DNA of 64,000 nucleotides, from contig NZ_LJRO01000090.1 in assembly GCF_001401155.1 (NCBI RefSeq), forward strand, positions 289,468 to 353,467, written 5' to 3'. The stretch comes from Pseudomonas tremae. GTDB lineage: Bacteria > Pseudomonadota > Gammaproteobacteria > Pseudomonadales > Pseudomonadaceae. The translations under genes were made by a program, and so were the position numbers. A model generated the notes under the pieces. That model worked only from the letters and a program-made list of their open reading frames with translations. It made no database searches and had not been told where the DNA came from. Below are positions 55,649 to 63,250 of the stretch, piece by piece (within the stretch, counting starts at the first letter, position 1; each line of letters starts with the position of its first letter).

Positions 55649-56851
55649 ATGAGTAGCCCATCGCCAAACCCTCCCAAAGCCCACGTGATTGCCTCGGACG
55701 CTGAAGCCATTGAAGTCGCCACAGCACTGGCTGCCCGTTTTGCTGAACACGCCTCACTGCGTGATCGCGAACGTCGTCTGCCGGTTGCGGAGCTGGATGA
55801 GTTCTCCGCCAGCGGCCTGTGGGCCATCACCGTTCCGAAAGCCTATGGTGGCGCCGGCGTTTCGTACGTCACGGTGGCGCAAGTGATCAAGATTATTTCT
55901 GCTGCCGATTCCTCCCTCGGGCAGATTCCGCAAAACCATCTGGGTGTGCTCGACATTCTGTTGCAGACCGGCACCGAAGAGCAAAAGCATCATTACTTCG
56001 CCAAGGCTCTGGCTGGTTATCGCTTCGGCAATGCGTTCTCTGAGTCGAAAAGCAAGAATGCCGGAGCCTTTCAGACCCGCATTCGTTTCGAGGGTGAGCA
56101 CGCGTTGCTGGACGGTGAGAAGTTCTACTGCACAGGCGCGCTGTTTGCCCACATTGTGCCGGTGGTGGGGGTCGATGAGCAGAACAAGGCATTCATTGCC
56201 TTTGTCGAGCGTGATAACCCTGGGTTGGCAATCATTGATAACTGGGACGGCTTCGGGCAACGCACCACGGCCAGTGGCGGCGCCGTTCTGAAGGCTACGC
56301 GGGTGCCTGTCAGTGCGGTAATCCCAGCGCATCAAGCGTTTGATCAGCCGACGGCTCATGGCCCTATTTCGCAGATCATCCAGGCTGCGGTAGACACCGG
56401 CATCGCTCATGGCGCCTTCGAAGAAACGCTCAGGTACGCGCGTCTGGCGCGGCCCTGGATCGACAGCAAGCAGGAGTTCGGCTGGCAGGACCCGTTCAGT
56501 ATTGCCGCCATCGGCGACCTGCAATGGCAGTTGCACGGCACCGACGCCATTCTGGCCAAGGCGGGGCAAGCCATCGACCAGGCCCTGGCTGAACCTGACG
56601 AAGCCAGCGTCGCGCAAGCGTCGGTGGTGGTTGCACAGGCCAAAGTGCTGTCAGCGCAGATCGCCTTGCTCGCCAGCAGCAAGCTGTTTGAGCTGGCCGG
56701 CACTCGGTCGGTCTCGGGCAAGCTCAACCTCGACCGTTACTGGCGCAATGCCCGCACCCACACGCTGCATGATCCAGCCCGCTGGAAGTACCACCTGATC
56801 GGCAATCAGGTGCTCAACAACATCCCGCCGCCACGCCATGCCTGGAACTGA
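55649..56851 (+). CDS. SfnB-family sulfur-acquisition flavoprotein
   Basis: 400 residues from ATG 55649 (ATCAGGAG ribosome site). The sequence FSASGLWAITVPKAYGGAGV, then LGQIPQNHLGVLDILLQTG and WDGFGQRTTASGGAVLKATR, is typical of SfnB proteins, which help use sulfones or sulfonates when sulfate is short. The C-terminal helical domain is complete (YWRNARTHTLHDPARWKYHL). It is followed by a partial paralogue and an FMN monooxygenase in one operon. Confidence 0.83.
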   Translation: MSSPSPNPPKAHVIASDAEAIEVATALAARFAEHASLRDRERRLPVAELDEFSASGLWAITVPKAYGGAGVSYVTVAQVIKIISAADSSLGQIPQNHLGVLDILLQTGTEEQKHHYFAKALAGYRFGNAFSESKSKNAGAFQTRIRFEGEHALLDGEKFYCTGALFAHIVPVVGVDEQNKAFIAFVERDNPGLAIIDNWDGFGQRTTASGGAVLKATRVPVSAVIPAHQAFDQPTAHGPISQIIQAAVDTGIAHGAFEETLRYARLARPWIDSKQEFGWQDPFSIAAIGDLQWQLHGTDAILAKAGQAIDQALAEPDEASVAQASVVVAQAKVLSAQIALLASSKLFELAGTRSVSGKLNLDRYWRNARTHTLHDPARWKYHLIGNQVLNNIPPPRHAWN

Positions 56852-56865
56852 TAAAGGAACGTCTC

Positions 56866-57306
56866 ATGCCCCATCCTGCCATTACCGCGCAACTGGCGGT
56901 GGCCACCGAAGATCTGGACCATGCCCGACGCGGGTTTCTGCACACCCTCGATTACTTGCGTGAGCTTAGCGAGCCCTGGGCGCAAGGTGATCCCGGACGA
57001 ATAGCCGATGACCCGTACGTGATCAGCAAAATCGGCGACCTGCAGATACGCCTGGAAGTTGCCGCAGCGCTGCTTGAGCGCGCCCAGAGCTTTGTCGGTA
57101 CGCCCGAACAGCGCCTGATTGCCAGCAGTGAAGCGGTGATTGCCAGTGCCGACGCGCTTCAAGCGGTCGGCAACATCCAGTTCGAACTTAGCGGGCAGCA
57201 TCTGTCACTGCCCGCTCGGGGCGATCGCGAACCTTTGCGCTGGCACTACCAAGTGATCGGCAATCAACGCCTCAACGGCGCAGTGCCGCCACAGCTTCAG
57301 GAGTAA
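56866..57306 (+). CDS. stand-alone acyl-CoA-dehydrogenase C-terminal domain (DszC/SfnB-like)
   Basis: 146 residues only. The end, PLRWHYQVIGNQRLNGAVPP, parallels the ends of SfnB (ARWKYHLIGNQVLNNIPPP) and of the DszC-type protein. The remainder is helical, matching the C-terminal four-helix bundle; there is no N-terminal or beta domain. A good ribosome site (AAAGGAAC) and tight packing (14 bases from SfnB, 4 to the next gene) argue that it is a real gene. Yet part of the flavin site would be missing, so it may be an accessory or a remnant. Confidence 0.65.
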   Translation: MPHPAITAQLAVATEDLDHARRGFLHTLDYLRELSEPWAQGDPGRIADDPYVISKIGDLQIRLEVAAALLERAQSFVGTPEQRLIASSEAVIASADALQAVGNIQFELSGQHLSLPARGDREPLRWHYQVIGNQRLNGAVPPQLQE

Positions 57307-57310
57307 GCGC

Positions 57311-58711
57311 ATGCCTCGTCAAATACGCCTCAATGCCTTCGACATGAATTGTGTCGGCCACCAGTCGCCAGGGCTTTGGGCGCATCCGCGTGACCGTTCG
57401 TGGCAGTACAAGGATCTGGAATACTGGACTGACCTGGCGAAAATTCTTGAACGTGGCAAGTTCGACGGCCTGTTCATCGCCGATGTGCTGGGTATCTACG
57501 ATGTCTATCGTGGTAACGGTGAAGCGGCGATCCGTCAGGCCACGCAGGTGCCGGTCAATGACCCGTTGCAGTTGATTCCGCCCATGGCGCTGGTCACCGA
57601 GCACCTGGGGTTCGGGTTGACCGCATCGTTGTCGTTCGAACATCCGTATCCGTTCGCCAGGCGCCTGTCGACGCTGGATCATCTGACCAAGGGGCGGGCA
57701 GGCTGGAACATCGTCACGTCCTACCTGGAAAGTGGCGCTAAGAATCTGGGCCAGAAGACTCTGACCGAGCACGATGCGCGTTACGACTATGCCGAGGAGT
57801 ATCTGCAGGTTTGCTACAAGCTGTGGGAGGGCAGTTGGGAAGACGGTGCAATCCTGCGCGACCGGGAACGGCGAGTGTTCAGCGACCCGAGTAAAATCCA
57901 CGAGATTCGCCATGTCGGTAAACACTTTCAGGTGCCTGGCATCCACCTCTGCGAACCCTCACCGCAACGCACGCCTGTGCTTTATCAGGCCGGCGCGTCA
58001 AGCCGGGGCAAGCAGTTTGCCGCCGAGCATGCCGAGTGTGTTTTCGTGGCAGCGCCTTCCAAAGTGCTGCTGAAAAAGACCGTCGCCGATATTCGCCGTC
58101 GTACTGCCGAGGCTGGTCGAGACCCTTCCAGCGTGCTGATATTCAACTTGCAGACCGTGATCCTGGGTGAGACAGACGCCAAAGCGAAAGCCAAATTCGA
58201 GGAGTACAAGAGCTGGGTCAGTTATGAAGGGGCCATGGCGTTGATTTCCGGCTGGACTGGCATCGACTTCAGCCAGTTCAGGCCGGATGAGCCGTTGCGG
58301 CACGTGCACACCAATGCCATCCAGTCGGCTGTCGAGACCTTCTCCACCGCTGACCCGAACACTGTCTGGACGCCTCGCGCGCTGGCCGATTGGGTGGGTA
58401 TAGGCGGTTTCGGCCCGTTGTTTGTCGGCAGTCCGGAAACCGTGGCCGATCTGCTGCAGGAGTGGGTTGAAGAGACAGATGTCGATGGCTTCAACCTCGC
58501 TTATGCGCTGACCCATGAGACGTTCGTCGATGCGGTCGACCTTCTGGTGCCGGAATTACAGAAGCGCGGGGTTTATAAAACCGAGTACGCCAAAGGCACC
58601 TTGCGCGAGAAGTTGTTTGGCGAAGGGCCACGTCTGGAAGCGGGTCATCCGGGAGCGGCGTTTCGCGACCTCGCTGCGCTGAATCGCAACCGCCATGCGG
58701 AGATTGCCTGA
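57311..58711 (+). CDS. NtaA/DszA-type FMN-dependent monooxygenase (bacterial luciferase family)
   Basis: 466 residues with family features: FDMNCVGHQSPGLWAHPRDR at the start, KFDGLFIADVLGIYD, and GRAGWNIVTSYLESGAKNLG in the flavin-binding region. Such two-component enzymes use FMNH2 from a partner reductase to cleave C-S or C-N bonds of sulfones, sulfonates or chelators. No reductase gene is present nearby. It ends the sulfur operon. Confidence 0.87.
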   Translation: MPRQIRLNAFDMNCVGHQSPGLWAHPRDRSWQYKDLEYWTDLAKILERGKFDGLFIADVLGIYDVYRGNGEAAIRQATQVPVNDPLQLIPPMALVTEHLGFGLTASLSFEHPYPFARRLSTLDHLTKGRAGWNIVTSYLESGAKNLGQKTLTEHDARYDYAEEYLQVCYKLWEGSWEDGAILRDRERRVFSDPSKIHEIRHVGKHFQVPGIHLCEPSPQRTPVLYQAGASSRGKQFAAEHAECVFVAAPSKVLLKKTVADIRRRTAEAGRDPSSVLIFNLQTVILGETDAKAKAKFEEYKSWVSYEGAMALISGWTGIDFSQFRPDEPLRHVHTNAIQSAVETFSTADPNTVWTPRALADWVGIGGFGPLFVGSPETVADLLQEWVEETDVDGFNLAYALTHETFVDAVDLLVPELQKRGVYKTEYAKGTLREKLFGEGPRLEAGHPGAAFRDLAALNRNRHAEIA

Positions 58712-59081
58712 CAACTGCGTGACGCATTTTGATACTCGTTCCCGCGCTCCGCGTGGGAGCGCAGTTCTGGACGTTCCGCGCCCTATTCTCAGTGCTCGGC
58801 GCAGCGTGGGCAACTCCCGCTTGTAACCCACTTCATCAAGTTCTCGAGTCTGGTCCTGCCTGCAGCAGGACTGTTCCCGTTGGCTGCGTATTAGTCCCTC
58901 CACAGACCGTGCCTTGTTTCCAGCGAATCGCTCGGCACTGCTGCAGGCGTCTGGAGCAACTCTGATGATTTCTCTACTAGTCTTTGAATTTCTCGGGTAC
59001 TTAAACGTTTTACCCTTACCGACAGTGCGGTCATTGATGACGCGCGCTGCGGTTTTTGATTCTTCATGAACAGGAGTTCTC
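58712..59081. other. gene-free stretch with a REP-like palindrome
   Basis: 370 bases without a plausible gene; short ORFs lack ribosome sites. The left end holds a REP-like inverted repeat (58736-58763). The right end holds the tannase promoter region. Confidence 0.5.
58736..58763. repeat. REP-like imperfect palindrome
   Basis: CGTTCCCGCGCTCCGCGTGGGAGCG is an imperfect palindrome of the GTTCCCACGCTCTGCGTGGGAAC type scattered in Pseudomonas intergenic regions. It lies just downstream of the monooxygenase stop and could act as a transcript-end stabiliser. Confidence 0.6.
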
Positions 59082-60806
59082 ATGAAACCAAGCTTACCGA
59101 AGTGCGTCTGCGTCCTGATCCTGTTGACCGGTTCGGCCATCTTTCAGGTTCAGGCCAAACCGCTCCCAGCAGGCTCCGCTGACAAGGTTGCCAGGCTGCC
59201 GGTGATCAAACCGATCATGGGCTGTTCTGCACTGACTCGCGTGGTACTCGACGATATCGGCGGGCACGGCAGCAGCGTGGTGTCGGCCGGCGAGTCCACC
59301 CGTGAGGGCGTCGCCGTCTGTGCGGTAGAAGGCCGGCTGGCGCCGGAGATTGGTTTCAGGCTGGAGTTGCCCATCAACACCTGGGCGCAGCGCTACCTGC
59401 AGGTCGGGTGCGGTGGGCTATGCGGCAATATAAGCACAACAGTGCGCGTCGCAGAGGGCTGCAAACCGCTGAGGACAGGAGCGTTTGCGGTGGCGTCAAC
59501 CGATATGGGTCATCAGGCATCCGATGCGACATTCGGCGATGATCCGCAGAAACGAGCTGATTTCGCCCATCGTGGCGTTCACCTGACAGCGCTGGCCTCC
59601 AAAAAACTGATGACTGCTTTCTATGGCCAGAAACCGGAATATGCCTATTTCTCGGGGTGTTCCGATGGTGGGCGCGAAGCTTTGATCGAGGCCCAGCGCT
59701 ACCCGGACGACTTCAACGGCATTATCGCCGGAGCGCCTGCATTGAACTTTCAGGTCCAGAAAACGCTGTATCACGGCTGGATGGCCCGATCCAATACCGG
59801 GCCTGATGGCAAACCGATTCTGTTGGCTGCAAAGTTGCCGCTGCTGCACAGCGCGGTACTGGCCAAGTGTGATGTGCTGGACGGGCAGATCGACGGGCTC
59901 GTCTCTGACCCACGTATCTGTGACTTCGACCCGGCGGTGTTGCAGTGCAAGACATCTACGAACACCGGCAACTGCCTCAGCGAGCCGGAAGTGGCTGCGG
60001 TCAGACGCTTCTATGGCGGCCCAAGGGATCCTGCCAGTGGCGAGCGGTTGACCCTCGGTGGCCCGCAGCCTGGTTCTGAACTGGCTTGGGCCGGCGTATT
60101 CGTGCCAGTCACGGCCGACCAGACTGTCTACAGCCAAAAAGCGGCGAAGGAGGCAATCCGCAATCTTGTGTTCGAGAAAAACCCCGTTTCGGACGTTGAT
60201 CTGAATACGTTGAGCTTTGACAAAAGTACGTTTGATAAACTGCGCCCGCTGCATCCTCTATATGACGCCACCAACCCGGACCTGTCTCCTTTTGCAAATC
60301 AAGGCGGCAAGCTGATCCTTTGGCACGGCTGGGCCGACCCGAATATCTCGCCACTCAATACTCTGGCTTATCAAGAGGCCGTCGAGGCAAAGATGGGCAA
60401 GACTCGCACCGAGACCTTCGAACGCTTGTACATGTTGCCTGGCGTCTATCACTGTGGCAGCGGGGAAGGGCCGAGCGTGGTCGATCTGCTCACACCGATG
60501 ATGGCCTGGGTCGAAAGTGGCTATGCACCGGATGCAATCGTCGCCCGGCAGGCCAGGTCTGGCAACACCGCCAAGGGCCGGCCTCGGACGCAACAGACGC
60601 TGCCAACGTTTCTGATCAACGACAACGTCGCAAACCGTGGCCGCACGCGCAAGGTCTTTCCATACCCGTTCATGGCCGAATACGATCACAAAGGCTACTC
60701 GAAAAACGCACGCAGCTATCAGCGCGCAGAGCCACTGACCACAGAAAAGACCCCGCAGTGGATAGGCTCAGGCTTTTTTCAGCCGTACACCGCCCGGGAT
60801 CTCTAG
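59082..60806 (+). CDS. secreted tannase/feruloyl esterase
   Basis: 574 residues with a Sec signal (CVCVLILLTGSAIFQVQA, cleavage near residue 26). The tannase-family catalytic set is in place: C193-S194 in YFSGCSDGGREA, D419 in LWHGWADPN and H457-C458 in GVYHCGSGEG, which includes the disulfide that links serine and histidine loops. It should hydrolyse ester bonds of gallate or hydroxycinnamate esters from plant tissue, in the periplasm or outside. It is monocistronic, with CAGGAG before the start. Confidence 0.88.
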   Translation: MKPSLPKCVCVLILLTGSAIFQVQAKPLPAGSADKVARLPVIKPIMGCSALTRVVLDDIGGHGSSVVSAGESTREGVAVCAVEGRLAPEIGFRLELPINTWAQRYLQVGCGGLCGNISTTVRVAEGCKPLRTGAFAVASTDMGHQASDATFGDDPQKRADFAHRGVHLTALASKKLMTAFYGQKPEYAYFSGCSDGGREALIEAQRYPDDFNGIIAGAPALNFQVQKTLYHGWMARSNTGPDGKPILLAAKLPLLHSAVLAKCDVLDGQIDGLVSDPRICDFDPAVLQCKTSTNTGNCLSEPEVAAVRRFYGGPRDPASGERLTLGGPQPGSELAWAGVFVPVTADQTVYSQKAAKEAIRNLVFEKNPVSDVDLNTLSFDKSTFDKLRPLHPLYDATNPDLSPFANQGGKLILWHGWADPNISPLNTLAYQEAVEAKMGKTRTETFERLYMLPGVYHCGSGEGPSVVDLLTPMMAWVESGYAPDAIVARQARSGNTAKGRPRTQQTLPTFLINDNVANRGRTRKVFPYPFMAEYDHKGYSKNARSYQRAEPLTTEKTPQWIGSGFFQPYTARDL

Positions 60807-60860
60807 CCACGAAAGTGGGCAGTAAGGATGCCTGTCAGGTGAATTATTTTCTCCTCGTTC

Positions 60861-60889
60861 TTGACATGGCATCCGAACCAGTAGAGAAT
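60861..60889 (+). promoter_or_regulatory. sigma-70-like promoter upstream of tRNA-Cys
   Basis: TTGACA and GAGAAT are separated by 17 bases. It lies 127 bases before the tRNA and is the best candidate for its promoter; such a long leader is unusual. It may have driven an RNA now lost. Confidence 0.45.
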
Positions 60890-61015
60890 TGCGTCCATTC
60901 CTGAACGAGGAATTGAAAAAAACCCTTAAGATTCAATGGGTTGGAAGCCAAAGAAATAGTGGTTTCCCATGCAGTTCAAAAGCGTTGATGTTGCAGTACA
61001 GCATTCGACGTATGA

Positions 61016-61089
61016 GGCCGAGTAGCAAAATGGTTATGCAGCGGATTGCAAATCCGCCTACGCCGGTTCGATTCCGACCTCGGCCTCCA
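61016..61089 (+). tRNA. tRNA-Cys (anticodon GCA)
   Basis: 74 bases: acceptor GGCCGAG/CTCGGCC, anticodon loop TTGCAAA in the GCGGATTGCAAATCCGC arm, T-arm with GGTTCGATTCC, discriminator T and encoded CCA. It is intact despite integration immediately downstream. Confidence 0.96.
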
Positions 61090-61101
61090 CTATTCAAAGC
61101 C

Positions 61102-61131
61102 CCGTAGATTAACGTCTGCGGGGTTTTTTAT
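61102..61131 (+). terminator. terminator after tRNA-Cys
   Basis: CCCCGTAGA and TCTGCGGGG pair imperfectly around TTAACG and are followed by six T. It lies 12 bases after the tRNA and separates it from the integrase, which points toward it. Confidence 0.75.
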
Positions 61132-61188
61132 TGGGCGGCGAAAAGTGAGGGGTTCCGAAACTTTGAGGGGTGGAGTTCCGAAACTTTG

Positions 61189-62238
61189 TCACTTTGAGGG
61201 CTGCGCGACGGCGCCGATTCTGCGGTAAACACGCTTCGTTATCTCCTGTTCAGAGTGACCTAACAGCAAGCTCGCGTCTGCGATGTCGATGATTTCTGAT
61301 GCTGCTTTTGGTCTGATATCTCTGAATTGAAACTGCCGGATTTTCTCTGCGTCTTCAGCCCTGCCATCCGCTATGGCAGACAAGCGTGCTGCCTCCCTTG
61401 CTTCGTCCCACCTATTGCGCAGCATTTGCTGAGAAACGCGCATGCCAGTCCTGCTCAAAATGAAGTGATGGGATGCGTGCTTGGCGTTTCTCAGCATTAT
61501 TGCGCCTATTAGCAGGCCCAAGCTGTTTGGAACGCCGCTGTTCTGCATCTGAATGCGCAAACGCTTTCCTGTCTTTCCTTGCTGGACATTGAGGTAGTCG
61601 CCCTCAATATCGCCCCGGTTCATCGCGATAACGTCAGCTGGGCGCTGACCGGTTAGGTAAGCCAGGTCCATCGCATCTTTGAGCTCCTGCGGTGCTTGCC
61701 CGTACACAGCAGCCCAGACCATGTCATTCGCGTAATAGTCGCGGACCTTTTCCTTGTTCTTGCGCACCCCGGCGCAGGGGTTCTCGCGATCTGTGAATCC
61801 CCATTCACGCGCCATGTTGTAAACATGAGATAGCAGCGCAATTTCTCGGTTTGCTCTGGTCTTAGCCGTCCGCGCGTCTCGATACTGGGCGACCATCGAA
61901 GGGGTGATCGCGTCAATCGGCGCACTCTCGAAACCCTTACGCAGGTGTTTCAATTCAGCCTTGTTGTCTTTCTGCGTTCGCGCAGCTTTCTTCGGGATTA
62001 TGTCCCGCTCGTACCGGTCAAAAATCCCCTTCATGATCTTTAAGTCATCTGGCTTTGCCTTTGCCTCCAGCTCAGCCCATTTGAGTCTAGCCTTATCCAA
62101 GTCTCCGCCCAGCGGCAGTTCTTTGCCGTTCGCGTCCCGGTAGTAATACCCCACCCATATTGTTCCGTTTTTGCGAGGGCGCTTGCGCCGTACCATCCCA
62201 GGCGGCAAATCCCTGTTCTCAGTATTACGGGGGCGCAT
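61189..62238 (-). CDS. int: phage-type tyrosine integrase
   Basis: 349 residues. An N-terminal arm-binding part (NGTIWVGYYYRDANGKELPL) and core-binding helices precede the catalytic domain. Active-site residues: Arg in TGQRPADVIAM, Lys in QQGKTGKRL, the H/R pair in FQFRDIRPKAASE (the usual HxxR His reads Q or F here) and a late LLGHSEQEITKRVYRR with the tyrosine nucleophile. It integrates the element at tRNA-Cys. Confidence 0.9.
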   Translation of the reverse strand: MRPRNTENRDLPPGMVRRKRPRKNGTIWVGYYYRDANGKELPLGGDLDKARLKWAELEAKAKPDDLKIMKGIFDRYERDIIPKKAARTQKDNKAELKHLRKGFESAPIDAITPSMVAQYRDARTAKTRANREIALLSHVYNMAREWGFTDRENPCAGVRKNKEKVRDYYANDMVWAAVYGQAPQELKDAMDLAYLTGQRPADVIAMNRGDIEGDYLNVQQGKTGKRLRIQMQNSGVPNSLGLLIGAIMLRNAKHASHHFILSRTGMRVSQQMLRNRWDEAREAARLSAIADGRAEDAEKIRQFQFRDIRPKAASEIIDIADASLLLGHSEQEITKRVYRRIGAVAQPSK

Positions 62239-62239
62239 T

Positions 62240-62482
62240 TCAGTTCACTCTGGAAAAGTCCGGCGTCCAAGCTGGGCGTGCCGGGGGAGGGGTGTGGTCA
62301 GAGCCTGCGGCTTGTGTAATGCCGAGCTTCATGCGGGCGAACATCCGGCCTACCAGAGGACGTCCGCCACGGCTTTCTACGAAAACCCAGTCACGGTCAT
62401 TGAGCCATTTCCGCTGATGCGCTCTGTGTTTGTAGCCAGTTAGATCGGCCAGTTCTTGGTCTGTTAGTATTTCTGCTTCCAC
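62240..62482 (-). CDS. DUF4224 phage protein
   Basis: 80 residues from GTG 62482, chosen because CGGAG stands nine bases before it. The core ILTDQELADLTGYKHRAHQR then KWLNDRDWVFVESRGGRPLV is the DUF4224 pattern. It sits directly upstream of the integrase (one base apart), the usual place of an excisionase; that role is inferred from position. Confidence 0.7.
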   Translation of the reverse strand: MEAEILTDQELADLTGYKHRAHQRKWLNDRDWVFVESRGGRPLVGRMFARMKLGITQAAGSDHTPPPARPAWTPDFSRVN

Positions 62483-62519
62483 GGGGTTTTCTCCGGGCCG
62501 CGCTGGGCGGCGGAAAGGA

Positions 62520-62744
62520 CTATAGATAAACAAACTGGCTATTGGGATCGAAGGGTTTGCCGTCTGGGTCGGGGACCAGCTCAGGTACGTTCTGGCGAAT
62601 GAACTCGTCGAAACAGACCGGGCAGTAAGTTCTATATCGAGTTGTCAGCTGGCCATGCCCCTTGTAATCACACTTGGGGCATTTGATCGCGCTGGGGTGG
62701 GCGAAAGCCATCGTGATTCCGGCACCGCTCATTTCTACTTTCAT
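62520..62744 (-). CDS. phage zinc-ribbon protein
   Basis: 74 residues from ATG 62744 (GGAG eight bases upstream). Two CxxC pairs (IKCPKCDYKG and TYCPVCFDEF) suggest a zinc ribbon. It is in line with the DUF4224 and integrase genes. Function unknown. Confidence 0.65.
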   Translation of the reverse strand: MKVEMSGAGITMAFAHPSAIKCPKCDYKGHGQLTTRYRTYCPVCFDEFIRQNVPELVPDPDGKPFDPNSQFVYL

Positions 62745-62868
62745 GGGCACGTCTCCGCCCGCCGATCACCGGCTGGCTCTGTAGGGAAGGGGATATCCGG
62801 CAGTTACTGCCGTTCACTGCTATGGTCCACGCACCCAGCAGGAGCTGGGGCAGCACCAAGGAGAGGTC

Positions 62869-63081
62869 ATGGAATGCACCACAACCACGGACGAGGTCTA
62901 CGGACCGCGCAACGCCAGGCTCGGCAGGCGGGCTATCGACGGCAATGTCTGGTCAGGCAAAAAGATGATCTTCAGAATCATCGATGACCGGGTCTACTCA
63001 ATGCACGATCAGTACCTGGGCGAGCTCAGGTATGGCATTGCGTCGACTGGCCGGGGGGAGCTGATATTTATCGTGAGGTAG
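62869..63081 (+). CDS. small phage-type protein
   Basis: 70 residues with an excellent ribosome site (AAGGAGAGG) before ATG 62869. The C-terminal part (MIFRIIDDRVYSMHDQYLGE) looks like a small beta-rich fold. It is divergent from the genes on its left. I do not recognise a family. Confidence 0.6.
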   Translation: MECTTTTDEVYGPRNARLGRRAIDGNVWSGKKMIFRIIDDRVYSMHDQYLGELRYGIASTGRGELIFIVR

Positions 63082-63146
63082 GCGACAACCGCGACCGGCT
63101 AGCGTCCAGAGGTGCCGCAACGGCTCCTCACCCAGAGGTTTTGTAC

Positions 63147-63248
63147 TTGCAAACATCCATTGTTTGGATTGGCTTGGCGATTTTCATTGTCGTTGTCATG
63201 GCAATTGCTGCGGCTTTATTCGCAATTTGGATATTGAATGGCGAATAG
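63147..63248 (+). CDS. 33-residue single-helix membrane peptide
   Basis: TTG at 63147 follows AGAGG with an eight-base spacer. The peptide is one hydrophobic helix (WIGLAIFIVVVMAIAAALFA) with a short polar tail. Small membrane peptides are frequent in phage early regions; function is unknown. It shares its tail end with the convergent gene on the right. Confidence 0.45.
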   Translation: MQTSIVWIGLAIFIVVVMAIAAALFAIWILNGE

Positions 63249-63250
63249 AG

